64,000 nt of DNA from Struthidea cinerea (GCA_013397865.1 VZTI01000687.1:299319-363318); one strand, 5' to 3'. Positions 1-14,612 are shown, counted from the stretch's first letter. The notes: generated by a model from the letters alone, not told the origin. Made by a program: numbers and translations.

Positions 1-3000
1 GACTTTCTCTTGTGGTACCACAGGGGTAAACCTGAAGTCATTCCAGCCGGTTCAGTGTAGTTGCTTTAGATTTATACCCAATAAACAGGAGCCCTATTTG
101 TCCATTGTTTCAAAAATATGAGGTTTCTCTTTCATATCAAACTTCAGCGGGTTATTTTATATTCCCGTACATCACATTTTATCACAGATAATCCAGGAAT
201 ATTGTTTCTGAGTAATAAAATTGTTCTTTAGTGCATGACCAGAGTAAGGGATATTGTGTCTTTTAGACATCACGTATAGACAAGAAGATATAAATGAGAG
301 TTAATAACCATCAAATGTGTCTATTTCCTTTTCCTATAAATTAGAGCATGCTTTCCTACTGAATTTTGCAAGAAGGAAAACAGACTCCCTCCTGCTGATG
401 TGGGGAAGCAATGCTAACTCTCCCTAAAGATTCACTCTGGCTTCTTACAGCTGTATGTTAGTACCTTTTTATATGCAATTTTACTTCATTTAGTCTTTAA
501 GGTTGTGCCTGAGGTTAGTTTAAAAGGTTAGTTAAATGTTAATGGATGTTAATGCTGCAATTAAATTGTTAAATCAATTGAAAACTGTGGCTCCATCTCT
601 ATCTGTGTTAGTGCCGGCCTGAGTTGCATTGGCGTATAAATTAAAAGCTGTAAATCTAGTGAAGTCTAATTAGAGACCAAATTTCTCATTTATCTTATTT
701 TCACAGGACTGTAAGCACTGATAGATAATCAACGAAGGGCTAAAACTTTTTAACATTAAAAAACTATTTTATCTATTTCAGGACTCAGGTGACTGATTAT
801 AATTCAGATCCAATTACTGTAAAAGGTCATATGTGAAATGAAGTTCTTACAGACACTACAAGTTTTATTTTACAAGTTTGCATACACTGCTGCACCATCT
901 ACATCCCAAAAAGCAAAAGTAAATACACTGTACGAGATTATATAAAAAAGCTCTTCAATTAGCCTCCCTCATGTAACCCTTTGAAGTTTGTGGTTTTAGT
1001 ACATGAGCACATCCAGCCTTCAATCCTACAGCACATCCTTAAGCTTGCCAGCTTATACATGTGCATGAGAATCCTGTTGGTTCTTGCCTTCTGTAAGTAA
1101 AAGTAATTAGCAATACGCTTAATATATTTGCCGTAGATACAGAGACACAAATTCTTGAATTTGTGAGAATGATTATTTCCATTGTTATGTTTAAATTAGC
1201 TGCTGGCAACCTGCCATTTAGGAAAAAGAAAAAAAAGCCCAGGCTATTTTATCTAGCAAGGTCTTGAGGAAAAGGAAATGCTGATCTTAATCCAACTTGT
1301 AGTGCCCCAGTTTCGAGGGTGTTTTCATGCATTAAAAACACATGGTACTTAATGTTAGTTCCTCAAAAGTTAAAAGCGAAATTTAATCATGCTGCTTCTG
1401 TTGGCTTATTTTTCCAACACCCCCTGTGATTCTCCAAAGTGTAGATCTTAAAGCTGCAAAAAGGCCAACAACAGATTGCAGCATGAGCATAGGGAGCAGC
1501 ATCAAGACTCATTAGTTTACAAATAAACCACAAGACAAATGTTTAAAATGTTTGTAGGTTCCAAATCACAGTTCTAAAATTGCATCCTTTTGGTCATGTA
1601 GGAGTGTTAGAAATGTTACAGTTTTACATGTTAATTTCTTTTTTAGTGACTGTTCTTGGAGCACTTGGGGAAACAAGTTTTGCTTCAGGAAATTAAAAAA
1701 AAAAAAAATCTTCTGTCCTAACCAGTTAAGACTTCACAGAAAGAAGTCATGAGCTCGGATTCTGCTAGAAGGCCTTCTTGCGAGGAAGCTTCAGCTTGTG
1801 TCCTTTCTAGTGACTTCAGCTAAATTTCAACATTCATTAAAACACAAAATGAGATCAAATCTGAAAATGAATTGCCGAGTGACTTGAATGTTCTGAACTT
1901 TTCTCTCTCCTAATTTTGTCACAACTTCAGATCTTCTAAAAAACATCTTGATCACAGACCGTGCAGGAAAAAATGCCATGTTTTGGCATGTCCCCTACAG
2001 CAAATGAAAGGATGTTCTGGTTTTACTCTGAAAGGTGCACAAATTTCCTGACAACATTTTCTTTCATATTTACATAATTTTCAGTATTCACAGATGTGAT
2101 GTACCAAATTGCACCCCCCAAAAATGTTCTAAATGAATGATGAACAGTCAGATATCTACAGGAATAGGAAGACCTGTTGGGTACTATTTTGTTAAATAGT
2201 GCTTTTCCAATTATTTTGGTACTTGATTAGTTAATCTTTACGATAAATAATTATCTTTTTTTATATCATAGGTGTTCTACATCTTCATAAGGTATGAATA
2301 GGACCATTCCTAAAAGGGGTCATAAATAACTTCTGCTAAAAGTATTCTCTTTAAAATTGTAACTTTCTTTCCTTTCACTTCCTTGGTAAGAAAAGACAGC
2401 AAAGAATGATAATTCCTTTTACTAAGTGCTCAAAGTAGTAAATAGTTGCCTTATAGCAAGACATGGTGTCATAAAATAGGATATAAAAATAATAATAGTT
2501 AATCATTAAATAGCATGTTTCGTCCATAGAAAATGGAGCTCTTAGCAAAGATGAATAAATAGCCCTATCCACTTCCTTAATACATCTCCTTCCTTTAATA
2601 GAGATTTGACAAATAGAAGCCAACTTTATCTCACCTTGAAAACAGTAGTCTAGTTGCACCAAACTTTCTCTACTAGTTTCTGAAAATTGGTTTTTGACAA
2701 AAACAATGCTTGATTCAAGTAGACATTTGAGAGAAAGTCACAGTCCTTTCCGTGAAGGGAGGAACAACACAGGTACAACCAAATTCATTGTTGAGTCAGT
2801 GACTGAATGCATTGTGAAAGAGAAACTGAAGTTAATACAAGAATTGGAGAGATCCAAGTAGATCTGTGGCCTGTTGAATTCATAGGGAATATTCTCAATC
2901 CTCTAAGACCTTGTAGGCCGGGCAGTTTCTTTGCAGGCCAGTTGGGAGACTTTAACTGTGGATAAAATGCTGGCTTTGGGAATGGATTGCTTGAGTGGGG

Positions 3001-6000
3001 CATGGAAGGAAGAGATTCTTCCTTGTGAAGTTGATTGAGAGGTTGTGGGCTGATGTCAATCACAGCATTTATATTTGAGGTAATCATGAAATTGAGAATG
3101 TAGGACAAATTCTAGTTACATACTCGCCCTACCAGCTTCTGCTTTGCATTTTTGATGGTAGATTTACAATCTCATGAAAACTCACTCTGGTGTGTGTTTC
3201 TAAAGAACCTGAATGTTCTCCACAGATGAAAGAACACTTTCTTTTTCCATTGTTCTTTCCTCGCTGACTTTAATTGCTGGTTTTGGTTGTGTTTTGGGAA
3301 GCACAGGAGTTCCCATCTTGTTTCATGTGCCTTTGCTATGCCCTGTCATTTAATTTCATTTGGACATAACAAAAGTATTCCAGCATCATACTGTGGACCC
3401 AGTGGAAGGGCAAGATTTGGAGCATTTGGAAAAAGGACCCGCCATGTTCGTGATTTCAAACTTTATTTTTCTAATTCTGTTCTGATCAAGTGCCAATATT
3501 TTTTCAGGAAACCTTTCCTTTCTCTTTGTTAGCATTCAGTTTTCACATGAATTTTGGTGAACGCCTAATGAGATGCCTTGATTTTGTGACTGGGTCAGAT
3601 GTCGCTCTTGGTCTGTCTGTTTTCATGGCTATAGTACATATTCCATGACATTTTGGGGGACAGGTGTTAGATGCCTGTGTGACTGACATGGTTTTATCAG
3701 TTTTACCTGTGGATGAGTCAGTCTCACAGTGAGCTGCTGCTTCTCTTGGGTCAGCACAGGTCTCAGTGGGTCCTGCAGTGTTGGTTCAGGGAAGTAGATG
3801 AGGGAAAATTTCTTCTCCCAGCTAAAGGAGTAAGTAACTTTCCACTGGACTCCATCTTTAAGACAGTGCAAAAACAGCCATCACTCTCTGTGCTGAGAAG
3901 GGGAATGGTGGGGGGGCATCATTTCTTTTGGTGGCAGTTCCCACTTAGGCTCCTGCAGCAGTACCGTAAACCTGTATCCCAAAGAGCAGCTTTTATATTT
4001 TGTTATATTTTGTTGGGTGAGTGTGTACTTACTGTTCCAAACAAAACAATCCTGTGGCAATATGAAAGAGTTGTCTTTCAGACTGGGTTTTAGTCACCAC
4101 CCTGCCTACTGCTAACTTCAGCAGGATTTCTGTAAATAGCTTGGTGCTATTTGCTTGGCGAGCAAAAGCAGCTCTAAATGTCTGGATTAGAGCACTTGTA
4201 AGAGAAAACATTTACAAGTCTAAGTTTGTTCCCCAATGGGTAATATACTGGGAGGGAGATAAAATCGTCATGCAGCCTTTCATGACTGGCAGTGTCTGGT
4301 AACACAGCAATGAGTGCTGAATGTGTAGATAAAAGAGTGAGGCACCGGAATAGCAGGGACACTGCAGATCCGCACTGAGGTACACTGATAGAATTACTGC
4401 CTGCAAAGGGAACTTCTACCGCCTCTGCCTGCAGATATCTGACACTCATCAATATTGCCATTGTCTTGCTTTCATGGGAATCAGATATTAATTTTACAAA
4501 GCCTAAATGCAAGCTAAAAATGAGAGATAAACACATTTTAAGCTGTCGCATTTAGCCTTGTGATGCTCACAGCAGTGCAGGAGCCTCTCCAGGTGGGTGA
4601 CTTGCTTCAGCATTTACGTGAGGGACAGAACGTGTTAAGCAGAAAGCAGAAGTACAGGGAATGTTGCCCATCCATTAGGTGCTGTTAGTGGGATGGCTCT
4701 TGGGAGAGATTCTTGTCTGTGACTACCCAACCTCCAAACTGTGATAATAAACAACAGAATCTGAGAGCAAGGCAGGTGACATTTCCTGATTCTGGAGATA
4801 GCAGTTCCCTGTAAAAGTCAGTTTTATTTAGGAAATAGTTGATCTCAGTAGCTTCCTGAGGCAAGAATGACTTTTTTATTTTCATAATTTTGGCATTTTT
4901 CTGAAGGAGACCTATTTGTAGCCTGATGATGAGGAGTTCCCCTTCCCTCCATCCCTCATTCCCCACCGCTGTGCAGGCAGGAGCCCTCCTCTCTGGCAGC
5001 AGGGGCCAAGGTGGTTGTTTGCAGCTGAGACTCAACCATTTGTGCGATCTGGCTGTTCCCAAACAAGCCAGGCTCCTGCAAGCCTTACCAGCTGTGACTA
5101 ATAGTGAAGGGAAGGGGGGAAAAAAGAAAGCTGCTTGGGCTTGCAGGCTTCAGACAGGCAGGCTCTGGGGGAAACAAGAGAAAGCCATTAACTAACCACA
5201 GTATTATCTTGATTCTCTCAGAGAAACGAGCTAGGGATGGCTAATGAACTAGCCTTAACGTTTCAAACTGAATGCACCTCTGGGAGCTCTGCTAGAACAA
5301 ACAGTGTGACAGATCAATGCCTGATGCCTATATCAAGAGAAAAGGTTATTTGCCTCTCTGAGGAATTATAGGATTAGTATATCGCTATGATACACTTTGT
5401 ATCCTTTTCAAAATATGGGTTTATATGCTGTGCTTATTTTTATTTCGTAAGTTGTAAACTCCATTAGTTTGAGCAATAAAAATGAAATGCATTCTTCTCT
5501 TCACTTCTCTCATTCCCAGGATCCTTTATGTCTGAGAGCCTACACATGCACTGTTTCACTGTTGCCTGCACCCTGCCCAAGGAGATACTCACCTTTAGGA
5601 AGTTTTTAAAAAATTCATTTTAGAGCAGTGTCACTTGGTTGGGATCCCATGAAAAGTCTTGGTAGGAGACAGATTCTTAATAAAAGGCACTTTGTGTGGG
5701 GAATGTTTTGCTTACTTTCTTTTGCTGTCACTGGTGTTTTCTATGTCCTTGCACAGTTCCAGGTATCCAGTCTTTAGCTGCCCATCTCTAAAATGGGATA
5801 GCAAGCCTTCCTTGTTGTTACTTCTTGTCTGTTTTTGCTGTTTAGATTGAAAACTCCTGCACAGGATGTTCTTTCTATTTGTGCCACACTGGCCGTAGAT
5901 CCCTGGTGAGGGTTTTTGATAATTTTGTTAATACGTCAATAACCTCAAATTTTAACCCATCTTGTACGAGAGATGAAAAGAAATGACAGGGAAGAAGGTG

Positions 6001-6660
6001 GGACCTGGAAGACGATATAAATTTTACAAATAAAATTTTATAGATCTTAACTTTACCATATAAAATGGTTAGAATTGGTAGAATTTTGGGGCTAGGAAGA
6101 GGTCAGGCCAGGTTATTCTTCATCTTTGTGCCATGTCCTTTGATGCTCAGAGTGATGCCAAGCCAAAGGGGTAAACAGTCCAGGTGCAGCAGTGTTACTG
6201 CCTCAACAGGAGACAGAGTTATTTTTAACTGCTTTGTATGATTTCACTGTATCCTTTGATATTGGCATTTTTCTTTAAAGCCAAAGCCCTTGAAAACTAT
6301 TTTGATCAATTACCTCATTCAGGAAGCTGCTGTACATATTTAACCATAGATACAAGCTTTGGTCAAGCTATCAAAGTAATTTTCACTTTTACAAATTATT
6401 ACTTTAATGGGAATTAGATGAGGAGTGAATTATTGTTTCTTAAAAAAAGTAAATCTCCAGGTGATTTGTCAAGAGATAATTGTCTGAGTATCAGCATTTA
6501 AGGAGAGCTGCATTTCCTTTTAGGAAGGAAACATGTTAAATGCTGAAATTAAGATAATATTGTAACTTAGAAAATGGAATAAAATTAGCTTTATCTCCCC
6601 CAGTAGTACCTAGGAATTGAGTCAGAAAGTGATACAAGTATCTCAAATTAATTGCTTTGC
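1..6660. other. non-coding DNA, no gene recognised
   Basis: I see no gene, RNA gene or transposon that I recognise in this stretch. It is AT-rich with short A and T runs (for example near 1690). Open frames here are short (up to about 126 codons at 3713-4093), overlap on opposite strands and contain no domain I know, so I read them as chance. The segment around 4920-5190 is somewhat richer in G and C but shows no splice-flanked coding pattern I can support. Confidence 0.6.
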
Positions 6661-6786
6661 ATCAAATTCTGATATCTGTATTCTGGTTCAGTAGCCCTTA
6701 CTTCATCCCCGCTTCTACTGATGTCAGTGGAATACACATGAAATAAAGAGTGATTTCAGCGTGAGTAAAGCCGTCAGAATTTGGCC
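6661..6786. repeat. ancient palindromic MITE-like repeat relic
   Basis: The two ends are inverted copies: the left end reads CAAATTCTGA and the right end TCAGAATTTGGCC, so ten bases (CAAATTCTGA) pair exactly. Just inside the right end is GAGTAAAGCC, and the middle holds a CTACTGATGTCAGTGG-type word. This pattern of a 'caaattctg...cagaatttggcc' frame around a 'gacttcagtgg' core is one I know from a common old repeat of birds, turtles and crocodilians, probably a non-autonomous DNA transposon. A second copy lies at 18176-18252. The inner part is decayed. I cannot give a formal family name. Confidence 0.55.
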
Positions 6787-8032
6787 TTTTGAAGTTGGTA
6801 TGAGCTTTGCTGTTGACGCCATTGGAGATGAGAAATTGTTCTTTGATCATCTTCTGGAAACCACAGTTGAGCTTAGTAGGTTTTATACCAAGCATAGCGC
6901 AGTATCGCTTGGTTCAGGACAGGTGCTGCAGAATTCTTCATAATTCTTCATCATTTCTACTGGATATTCCATTCTGTCACAAACCCCGGTGTTAAATTAA
7001 TAGGGCTTTTGTAAGCTAATGTTTACTTTTAGAATTCATTTTCTAATGCAGATTTCCTACAATAACTTGAAAAAAAATCATTAATACAAAAGAAGAAAAA
7101 AGAAAATTACCAATTTCTGAACATCTCTTTATTTATGTATTTTAAGTCAAGCTGATCCTTCTATAGCCATTATGAATCGGGGGGATGAAAATATTATTAG
7201 GGATGTCACAAGGTCCAAATTTCTTCTACGTGTAAGAGGAGGAGGGTTGATTATTTCAGGAGATATGAAATACAATATTTTGTTTTCAGTCTCTTTCTGT
7301 ATGCAGTCAGGCAAAGCTCTCATTCACAACTGAGCTGGGAATTGGCCTGCTCAGAATGGAATGGGAAATCTTCTGGTCACGGAAATTCAAGCAACGTACA
7401 TGCACAAAGAGAAAACAGTCTAGATTGCTATAAAATGTTGATGCCCTGGAAAGGGGGATGGATGAAGTAATTCTTGTTTGTCGAAGTGTTTTGAAAGCCT
7501 TGTGAAGCACAAGTTTTTTAGTGCAAGGCAGTAACAGAGCTTCTTTTGTTATTCACGTCAGAAGTGGTCTGAATCGTGTTGATTTTACTCAGGTAAACTA
7601 TCCTAAGGAAGCAATTCATGGTTATCCTTCTCTTGTCTTACTGACACAGTTTAGAACCAGAAACAAATTTCTCAACAGTCCCCTCATGCTTTTCACCGAC
7701 AGGCGGCCATGGCTTCTCCAGGCTCAGGGGCTCATTGTAACTTACTGGTGAAGTTATCATGGTCATGCCTGGCTGAAGATATGATTGGGGCAAGGTTTGC
7801 AAGGAGTGAGATCAAAGACTTTGTTGCTTCCCACAAACTTTGCCGTAGTAACTTAAGTAGAGGAAACTGAAATGTCTCCTTTTGTCGCTACACACACACT
7901 GCCTTCTTAAAGATTATCCTTTTTTTTTTTTTTTCAAATTCCAAGTAACAAGAAGTATTTGATAGCAAACTGTTTTGGGAACCACACTGGGCTATTGCAT
8001 CAGCCCAGCTCCTCCACTGTGCAATCGTACTT
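6787..8032. other. non-coding DNA with a poly(T) run
   Basis: I recognise no gene or transposon here. A pure run of 15 T lies at 7920-7934, about 100 bases before the CR1 fragment at 8033. GAATTCTTCA and a near repeat of it sit next to each other at about 6933-6951. Open frames are under 80 codons. Confidence 0.6.
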
Positions 8033-8140
8033 CAGAATCATAGAAGCTTAGGTTGGAAAAGACCTTTAAGATCATTGAGTCCAGCACTGCCACGTTCACC
8101 ACTAAATCATGTCCCCAGGTGCCACATCTACATGTTTGAT
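8033..8140 (-). mobile_element. CR1 LINE fragment (3' end, truncated)
   Basis: The plus strand starts with CAGAATCATAGAAGCTTAGG, then GGTTGGAAAAGACCT, AAGATCATTGAGTCCA and, further on, CACTAAATCATGTCCCCA and GTGCCACATCTACA. This is the complement of the CR1 3' end, so the element points to the minus strand. Only about 100 bases remain, all non-coding 3' region, as usual for the strongly 5'-truncated CR1 copies of birds. Similarity fades after about 8140. The copy at 58514 shares the same layout and is probably the same or a near subfamily. Confidence 0.9.
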
Positions 8141-11100
8141 TAGTGCCTCTGTTATCACATTCTGGAGCTTTCTGGGGAAACACAAAGGAGCATGTGAAAT
8201 CTCCCGCAGTAAAGTGGTCAGGGTGAGTTTTCCAAATGGACTAACTCAATAGAAATTCAGTCCAAATTTCTATTAAAGTTAAAACTGACTTAGGTGCTTA
8301 CATGGACTCTTAGTTTCATTTCACTTCTTTATTTTTTTGTCTGATGGCCCTGCATGCAGCCAGGAAACTAATTTTTCGACAAAAAAACCCACTCTCTGTA
8401 TATGTTTGAGTGCATCTGCTAATGCAATTTTCAATAAATCTACAATTTTGCCAAGTAAAACGTTGGCAATTTATACAATAAGAAAACATTTTCATTAAAC
8501 TTTGCCTCATTCCTAACATAAAAAACATCCATTTTAACATACAGCAAAGATTTTGTAATGCTTCACGGTGTTAAAAGGTGTGTTTATACAATCTTTTCCT
8601 GTCTCTTGGACAAAGTCGGTTCAAAAGTCCTTGTTTATACATTTTTCAATGGTCTCATCTTTCTTTGGTGTGGGTGACACAACTGGGGAAAGGTTACCCA
8701 GTGAGACCATTTGCTGTATGGATGAACTTGTAGACAATGGCATATCAGGGAGCTTCTGAAGGAAATATTATATGGTCCATCAAGGCAATCTCAAATTTCC
8801 TGATTGCATATATTTAAATAGGATAAGCTCCAGTTACCTAAGCACTTGTTTTGGCTGTAATGGAAAATAGGAGACTAATTTGTGCCATAATGCCTATCTC
8901 GTCCCAGCCCATCAAGGTATATGAAAATAAATCTAAATATCTGTTATTAGAAGAATGGGAATAGTGGATGAAGAATTGAAGCTACGTGGCTATAGACAGG
9001 AAAAAAAAAAATTAAATGGATCTGGTTTAAGATTATACCTGTCCATTGAATACATTCATCAGTGTCTGGTTTTGTATTTCTTCTTCCTCATGATACCCTA
9101 GATAAGAAGTGGTAACTAAGTCTTAATGGTTTTAAAACTTTCTGTCTGTAACCATAAAGTGACCATTTACAAATTGGAATGCATTGTTGAGTGGGGATCC
9201 AGTTCCTTTCTCTGCCAGACCTGCCCATGCAGGTAGATCTCTGAGTTAAGACAACAGCAGACTGTTGAAAAGGTAGATTTTGTGTGTGTGTGGCTTGTTC
9301 TTTTTTTTTTTTTTTTAGCAGTATGCACGTTAGGAGTTTTATCAGAAGACAGCTGCATAGAACAGCTGTCTGCTTATGTGCCCATCTTAGGAGAGAATGA
9401 TTAATGAATTCACTTGGGCAGTGAGAAACTCAGTTCACTGATCCATAGTTTCAGCACAGGTATTGATGTGAAACTAATGAGAAATTTGATGCTCAAATTT
9501 GAATGTTTATTCCAATTACCAAACAACAGATCTAAATTAAAAAATAGCTTGAAACCTTAACCTTTTATTAGTAACATTGAAAGCTGAACTGTAGCTCTGC
9601 ATCCTGTGGTGCAATCTGAAGACTTGATGCACTACCACCTACATTGTTTTGGGGGAGGGAGGGAGAATGGCTCCTCCTGATTGACTCTGCTCCCACTACC
9701 TGATAACTGGAATCTTTTTCCTTCCACTCCTCCCACTCCTGTTTAATGTGTATATTTTTCCCAGGAATTAAAACATGTGCTCAGAACTGAGCTGTAGGCA
9801 TCCCCTACAGCTCTATTAAAATACTGCATTCAGTAAGTTCTCTGAGCTATGTGTTTTGTCTGATTACGGTGTGGTACATGGGAGTCCCAGCTCTGACCTA
9901 AAATGCTTTCAGTCTCTGTAAGCAAAGGATAGAGGGAAAAGGTAGATACAACCTTTAGTTAATTAGTAAGTTAAGGTATGGGGAAATTAAATGATTCGTT
10001 GAAGGTTATATACAAAGTTTGTTGCAAAATTGGCAATTGACCATTGATTGCTGCTCTTTCAGTCCTGTGAAGAATTGCTGTTCCCCTTCAAAACTGACTT
10101 TTTACAGTGCTTCTGTCAGAAGGGACTAACAAAAACTCTTGAAAGTTACTTGAAGCACTCAAGTTGTTCTGTCAGCTAAAACCTGGTGGATTTGCAAAGG
10201 ATAAATATTTCTAATTTTCGTACAAATCAGTGGCAGTTTGTAACTCTGCATCTTGCACTATCAAGTCATTTAAGAACAAAGTTCAGAGGAGAAAATTTAG
10301 CATTTTAATCCAGGAGTGTTTCATGAAAGTACTTGTGGCTGGGCAAGAATTTTATTTTGAAGAATTTATTAACTGCACATTCAAGACTGAGCTTGGATGA
10401 TCTCAATACCCTTTGCGTTAGATGCCTGCTGTGCTGGCTTTTTCCTCTTTCATGTAGGTATTCAGAAATGTGGTGGCAATTCAGTTTTAACAGAAATAAG
10501 CCAAGGTGCTGAAAAGGTGCAGCAAACGTTGCTAAATTCTGCAAAACTGGTCTATCAAATGTGTGTAAAGGAAATGGAAGAGGTTACACTGACTACTGTT
10601 CAAGGCAATCTGTGAACAACTCAAATAGTTTTCCATCACTTAGGTTCTCATGAATGTGGTAGCGAAGCAGGGCTGGGGCAGATGCTGCCTGATACACGTG
10701 ATGGGCTCAGCCTGTAAATACCCAGACAGTGTCAAGTCACTTTCGTACACAGCTGCAACCACCGAGGAACGGTGGCCTCTGTGGCAGCTGCTGTTGTCCC
10801 TTCCTGAGGCATTCCCAAAGCTGCCCCTGGCTCTGGGAGTCGTGGCATGTGTCTTGTGGCGCTTGGCCATGTGAAAATTGCAACCTGTAGGTCAGGAAAA
10901 TTATGTCTTATTGCAGATTTTGGGTCAAGCCATGTGTAAAGATAAAGCAGTTGTTTGCAGGGCAAACACACAATAAAAGTTCCATGAGTTTTTGAGAAAG
11001 CGATGTAGATTTGGTTAAAATTAAAAGTGAATTTGTAAGCATTATTTTTAGGTTTCTATGACTATGAAGGAGCTGTAACATTTTTCAGTTTCAGCCATCA

Positions 11101-14100
11101 TGAAACAATGTTCCATTGGCTGGATTAATCTCCCTTTCATATTGAATTTTAGGAAGACACTGTGCAATTGCTAATGTTAGCAGCTTATCTTGTCAGTGTG
11201 CTAACTTTTGGTGATACACACTCATTTGGAATTGGGATCAGCAAAAATCCTTGCTTCCTTAGTAACTCCTGGCCCTGGCAGTCACTAGTTGTGCACAAAT
11301 GCACAGAGGATCGTGGACAGCAGACACTGAGGGGTCCTGTGCTGGGACAGACATGGTCACCAGGTCTGCCTTCATGCGTATTTGCGACCCATGCATTTCA
11401 AAAAGAAATTTTCATGGATTGCTCAAGTTAGTGAAGAAAGTTCAAGCATTTTTGTACATTTTTTTTATTGGATGTGGGGCTGGACCTACACTGGCAGTAC
11501 CCAGCCACTGAATCTGCAGCTGTGTGTTCACAGGGTACTATTCTGTTCCTTTTCTCCCAAGGTCCCCATTAATTTCATTATACAATAGCCACTGGGAGGA
11601 TTAGAGCACAATTTCCATCTTGTTCCATTAGTTATTTGTATTTCAACATCAGCTGGAGACCTTTGTCAAGAGCTAGACCTTGTTGTACTTGGTGCTATGT
11701 ATATCCATAGCAGAAGGCATTTCTTTCCCCACAGATATTACAGTTTAGAAACCTTGAGGTTTAGGGAGATCTGCTCTATGACATACATAGTGACAAACTT
11801 CATTATTGTTTTAAGTCTAGCTACTGCCTAGAAAAATGCTGCTGGATCAGTCAGAAAAAGAGCTTTAATTCCCCTGCTGGGTCTCTCCCTGTTGTGTCAT
11901 TTATTTGTAAAAAGAATGTGCTTCAATTTTTAAAACTTTTTAAATTATTTTTTTTATTTTCCTCTTCTGAAACTGAAGGTTTGGAGCTTCTTGGAATAAA
12001 AAAAAAAAACCTCTAAGCCTTTGTAAAGCAAAGAAAACTTTGAAAAGAAATGACCCAGTCCCCTCTTTGGTTCACACCTATCTGGTCAAAGGGTTCAGCT
12101 CTCCGTGGAGGCTCCCAGACCTAACAGCAGTCATGCGGAACCTGTTTGCTGCCTTTCAGGCTCAGCACTTTCCAGGGTGCCCCATCTCAACATGCCTGAC
12201 ATTTCTGGCCTGGCAGCCAAGAGGAATAAAACCTTTGGGGAGTACCTAAAATTAAATGACTCCTTTTGGTCAGATCAAGGTTGTTCACTTCAGTAACTCT
12301 GCTGCAACTCTGCCCTTCTCTCATTTAGTGGCCGTGGAAAAGCCTATTCTCCCCCTTGCCTCTTTTTCCTTTAGGGGCTTTAAATACAGTCGTTGGATGC
12401 CAAGACTAGGAAAATAAGTTTCATTTTATGAAGAAATTAATAAGAAAGTAATCAACCCCTTGTCAGTGTTCTTTTATGAGGCATTGTTTGTACATACATT
12501 CCTGTATAGATGGCAGAGAGAGTAGAGCATCCTCTTGGCTCATGTAAAGCAGTCTCTTGTTATGCCACCTTTTCAACACAAAATAAGTTAAGGTCAGAAG
12601 GGTCTTCTGGTCCTTGTCCTACAGCTTTCACAAACCTCTCAGAGTTTGATTTTGTAGGGGAGTATAGGAGATGGCAAAACATGCTTCTCCCCATGAGTCT
12701 TCCACTTCAGTAGCACTTACATCTCCCAGTCTAACACCTACCAATTTATCTGCATGCTTTGGTCAAGGGCATTTTCAAAATGGTCTCTTCACTGGAGGAA
12801 AGGCGCTGCTCTGCAGCTTTGGTTCTGTAAGGTGTTTAAGTGTGAACCTATCTAATTGACTCCAGCAGGGCTGATAGCTGAAAACAAGGCATGTGCTGAA
12901 GTAAGTTGTTCAGGTGGTTTGGGTGACAAGAAACACGTGATGTCTGAGTGGCTGTGCTGACCACTTCTGTGCACCAGGACACATTTCTTTACCTGAGCAT
13001 TTTCCTCTGTCCACAGCCACCATCTCTTTGTTGTTCCTTTGCCACCTGGCTTCATTTTTTTTCTTTCCCCCTTTTCTTCTTTCCCCCATCTCTTTTGATC
13101 AATTCCTTCTTTCTCTTTTTATCCTTTGTGGGTTCTCTTGACTGGAACAGAACCCAGTAATATTTACACATTAACTCCATTTTTCAAGCCATGATTTTGT
13201 TTTCTTTGTCTTTTTTTGGTTGTTTTGTTTTTAATGAGGAGGAATTTTCTTGCCCAAGCCTAGTTTTAAGCATTTGAATAAAAATTAGGGTTAAATCAAA
13301 ATGAATTGAAAAATAGAATGATAAAGAAAATTAAAATACTCATCAATGCCTCTCTTTAGTTGGATCTTCTGCAGCTTTCTACATTGATGCTATTCAGTGT
13401 TATAAGCCATCAATGTGAACTTTTGTAAAGATCATGGCCCAAACTACACTTCTATTTCAAACTAGTGTTTAAACTCACTGAAAGAAGGTCACTGGATGTG
13501 GGCTGCATTCTTGTATGAGGCAGCATCACCTGGCTCTTCCTGAATTGAAAACCAGGGGCAATCTACTGCAAATGAATCCCTCAAAATGCTGCAGGTGCCA
13601 GCCAGAGCTGCCTCTGCCTGATGCCACTTTATATCCCTGCCAGGCTTCAGGGCACTGACCCTTGCTCTGAGAGTCCCAGCTGATTGCAACCCACGTTACC
13701 AGTTTGGGATATCAGTTTGCAGTTCTTGGTCTGACAGAGTGACTCACGTTTGGATGAGAAGCTTTTGCTGTGCCCTGGTAATCCTTTAACAGTCTTTAGG
13801 TTGCGTTGCTTTCTGAGGTGAGTGACATCTCCACTTGTGGGACAAAGGAGCTGTTCTCACCTGCATTCTGCCCCAGTATCCCAAATATTTTTTTACTGAG
13901 TACTGAGCTGATGCTGCTCCCTGGATTAAAGAACTAAAGAAAGTGAGTGTTTTCCCCTTGGGGAAGGTCTGAAGAGCTGGTCCACCATTACCGAAGTAGT
14001 GTCTGCTTGCCCTGATGATGCTTGATTGTCATTCCCAGTCTTGTTCTTCAAGACATGGATTTCTGACTAGCAGGGACTCCATTCCTCTATCTAGGTGAAG

Positions 14101-14439
14101 TTATCTTGATGATACCATCCCTACTCCTGCTGGAAAAAAAGGGGTGCCAGGACTTCTGCAGCTCTTACTGTTATTAACCTTTCACTGAACAAACCATCTC
14201 CAGCTTACACATAGGCTAATAAATTAGACATGACAACAGTGTTGCCATGCTTTACAGATATTTTCAGATTGGAAGAAATTGTGGGGTTATTTTGAGGATG
14301 ACTATTATTTTGTTAACACACACATACCCCCCCCCACCCCCGATAAAGAAATGGTCCAAAAATAAAATTTAAAAAAAAGAAAAGGAAAATTTCCCCTTGC
14401 ATACAAAGGAAGACAAAATGAAGCTAAGAGCAATTAGGC
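8141..14439. other. non-coding DNA, no gene recognised
   Basis: No gene or clear transposon is visible. Simple tracts are present: an A run near 9001, 16 T at 9301-9316, an A run near 12000, and C-rich sequence at 14327-14341. The segment 10640-10880 is richer in G and C and is open on both strands for about 75 codons, but I see no domain or splice pattern. A pyrimidine-rich stretch lies at about 13050-13140. Confidence 0.6.
14327..14341. repeat. C homopolymer tract
   Basis: Nine C, one A and five C follow a short CA run (ACACACACAT). This is a simple low-complexity tract, likely variable in length and prone to sequencing error. Confidence 0.85.
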
Positions 14440-14612
14440 TAGACAGATGAATAAGCTGCCTAGTGAGGTAGCTGAGTCACCATCATTAGAGGTGTTCGAA
14501 AAACAGGCCAGATAAAATCCTTGAGGGGGTCAGAGTGTATGGGAAAATCCTGCTCGATAGAGGAGGCTGACCTGGCTGACCCAGGAGGTCTCCTGCTTCT
14601 TCTGCGTCTCTT
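14440..14612 (+). mobile_element. old CR1 LINE fragment (3' region)
   Basis: The plus strand reads ATAAGCTGCCTAGTGAGGTA, then CATCATTAGAGGTGTTCGAA and, near the end, GAGGAGGCTGACCTGGCTGA and CAGGAGGTCTCCTGCTTCT. This follows the order of words in the CR1 3' region (cluster of 'gctgcc...gaggt...tggaggtgttcaa...ggctggacc...gatgacc...aggtccc') in sense orientation. Divergence is clearly higher than in the copies at 25390 or 58514, suggesting an older insertion. It carries no coding sequence. Confidence 0.7.

Noticed and set aside
3713..4093. 126-codon plus-strand open frame
   Set aside because: No domain, and overlapped by two minus-strand frames.
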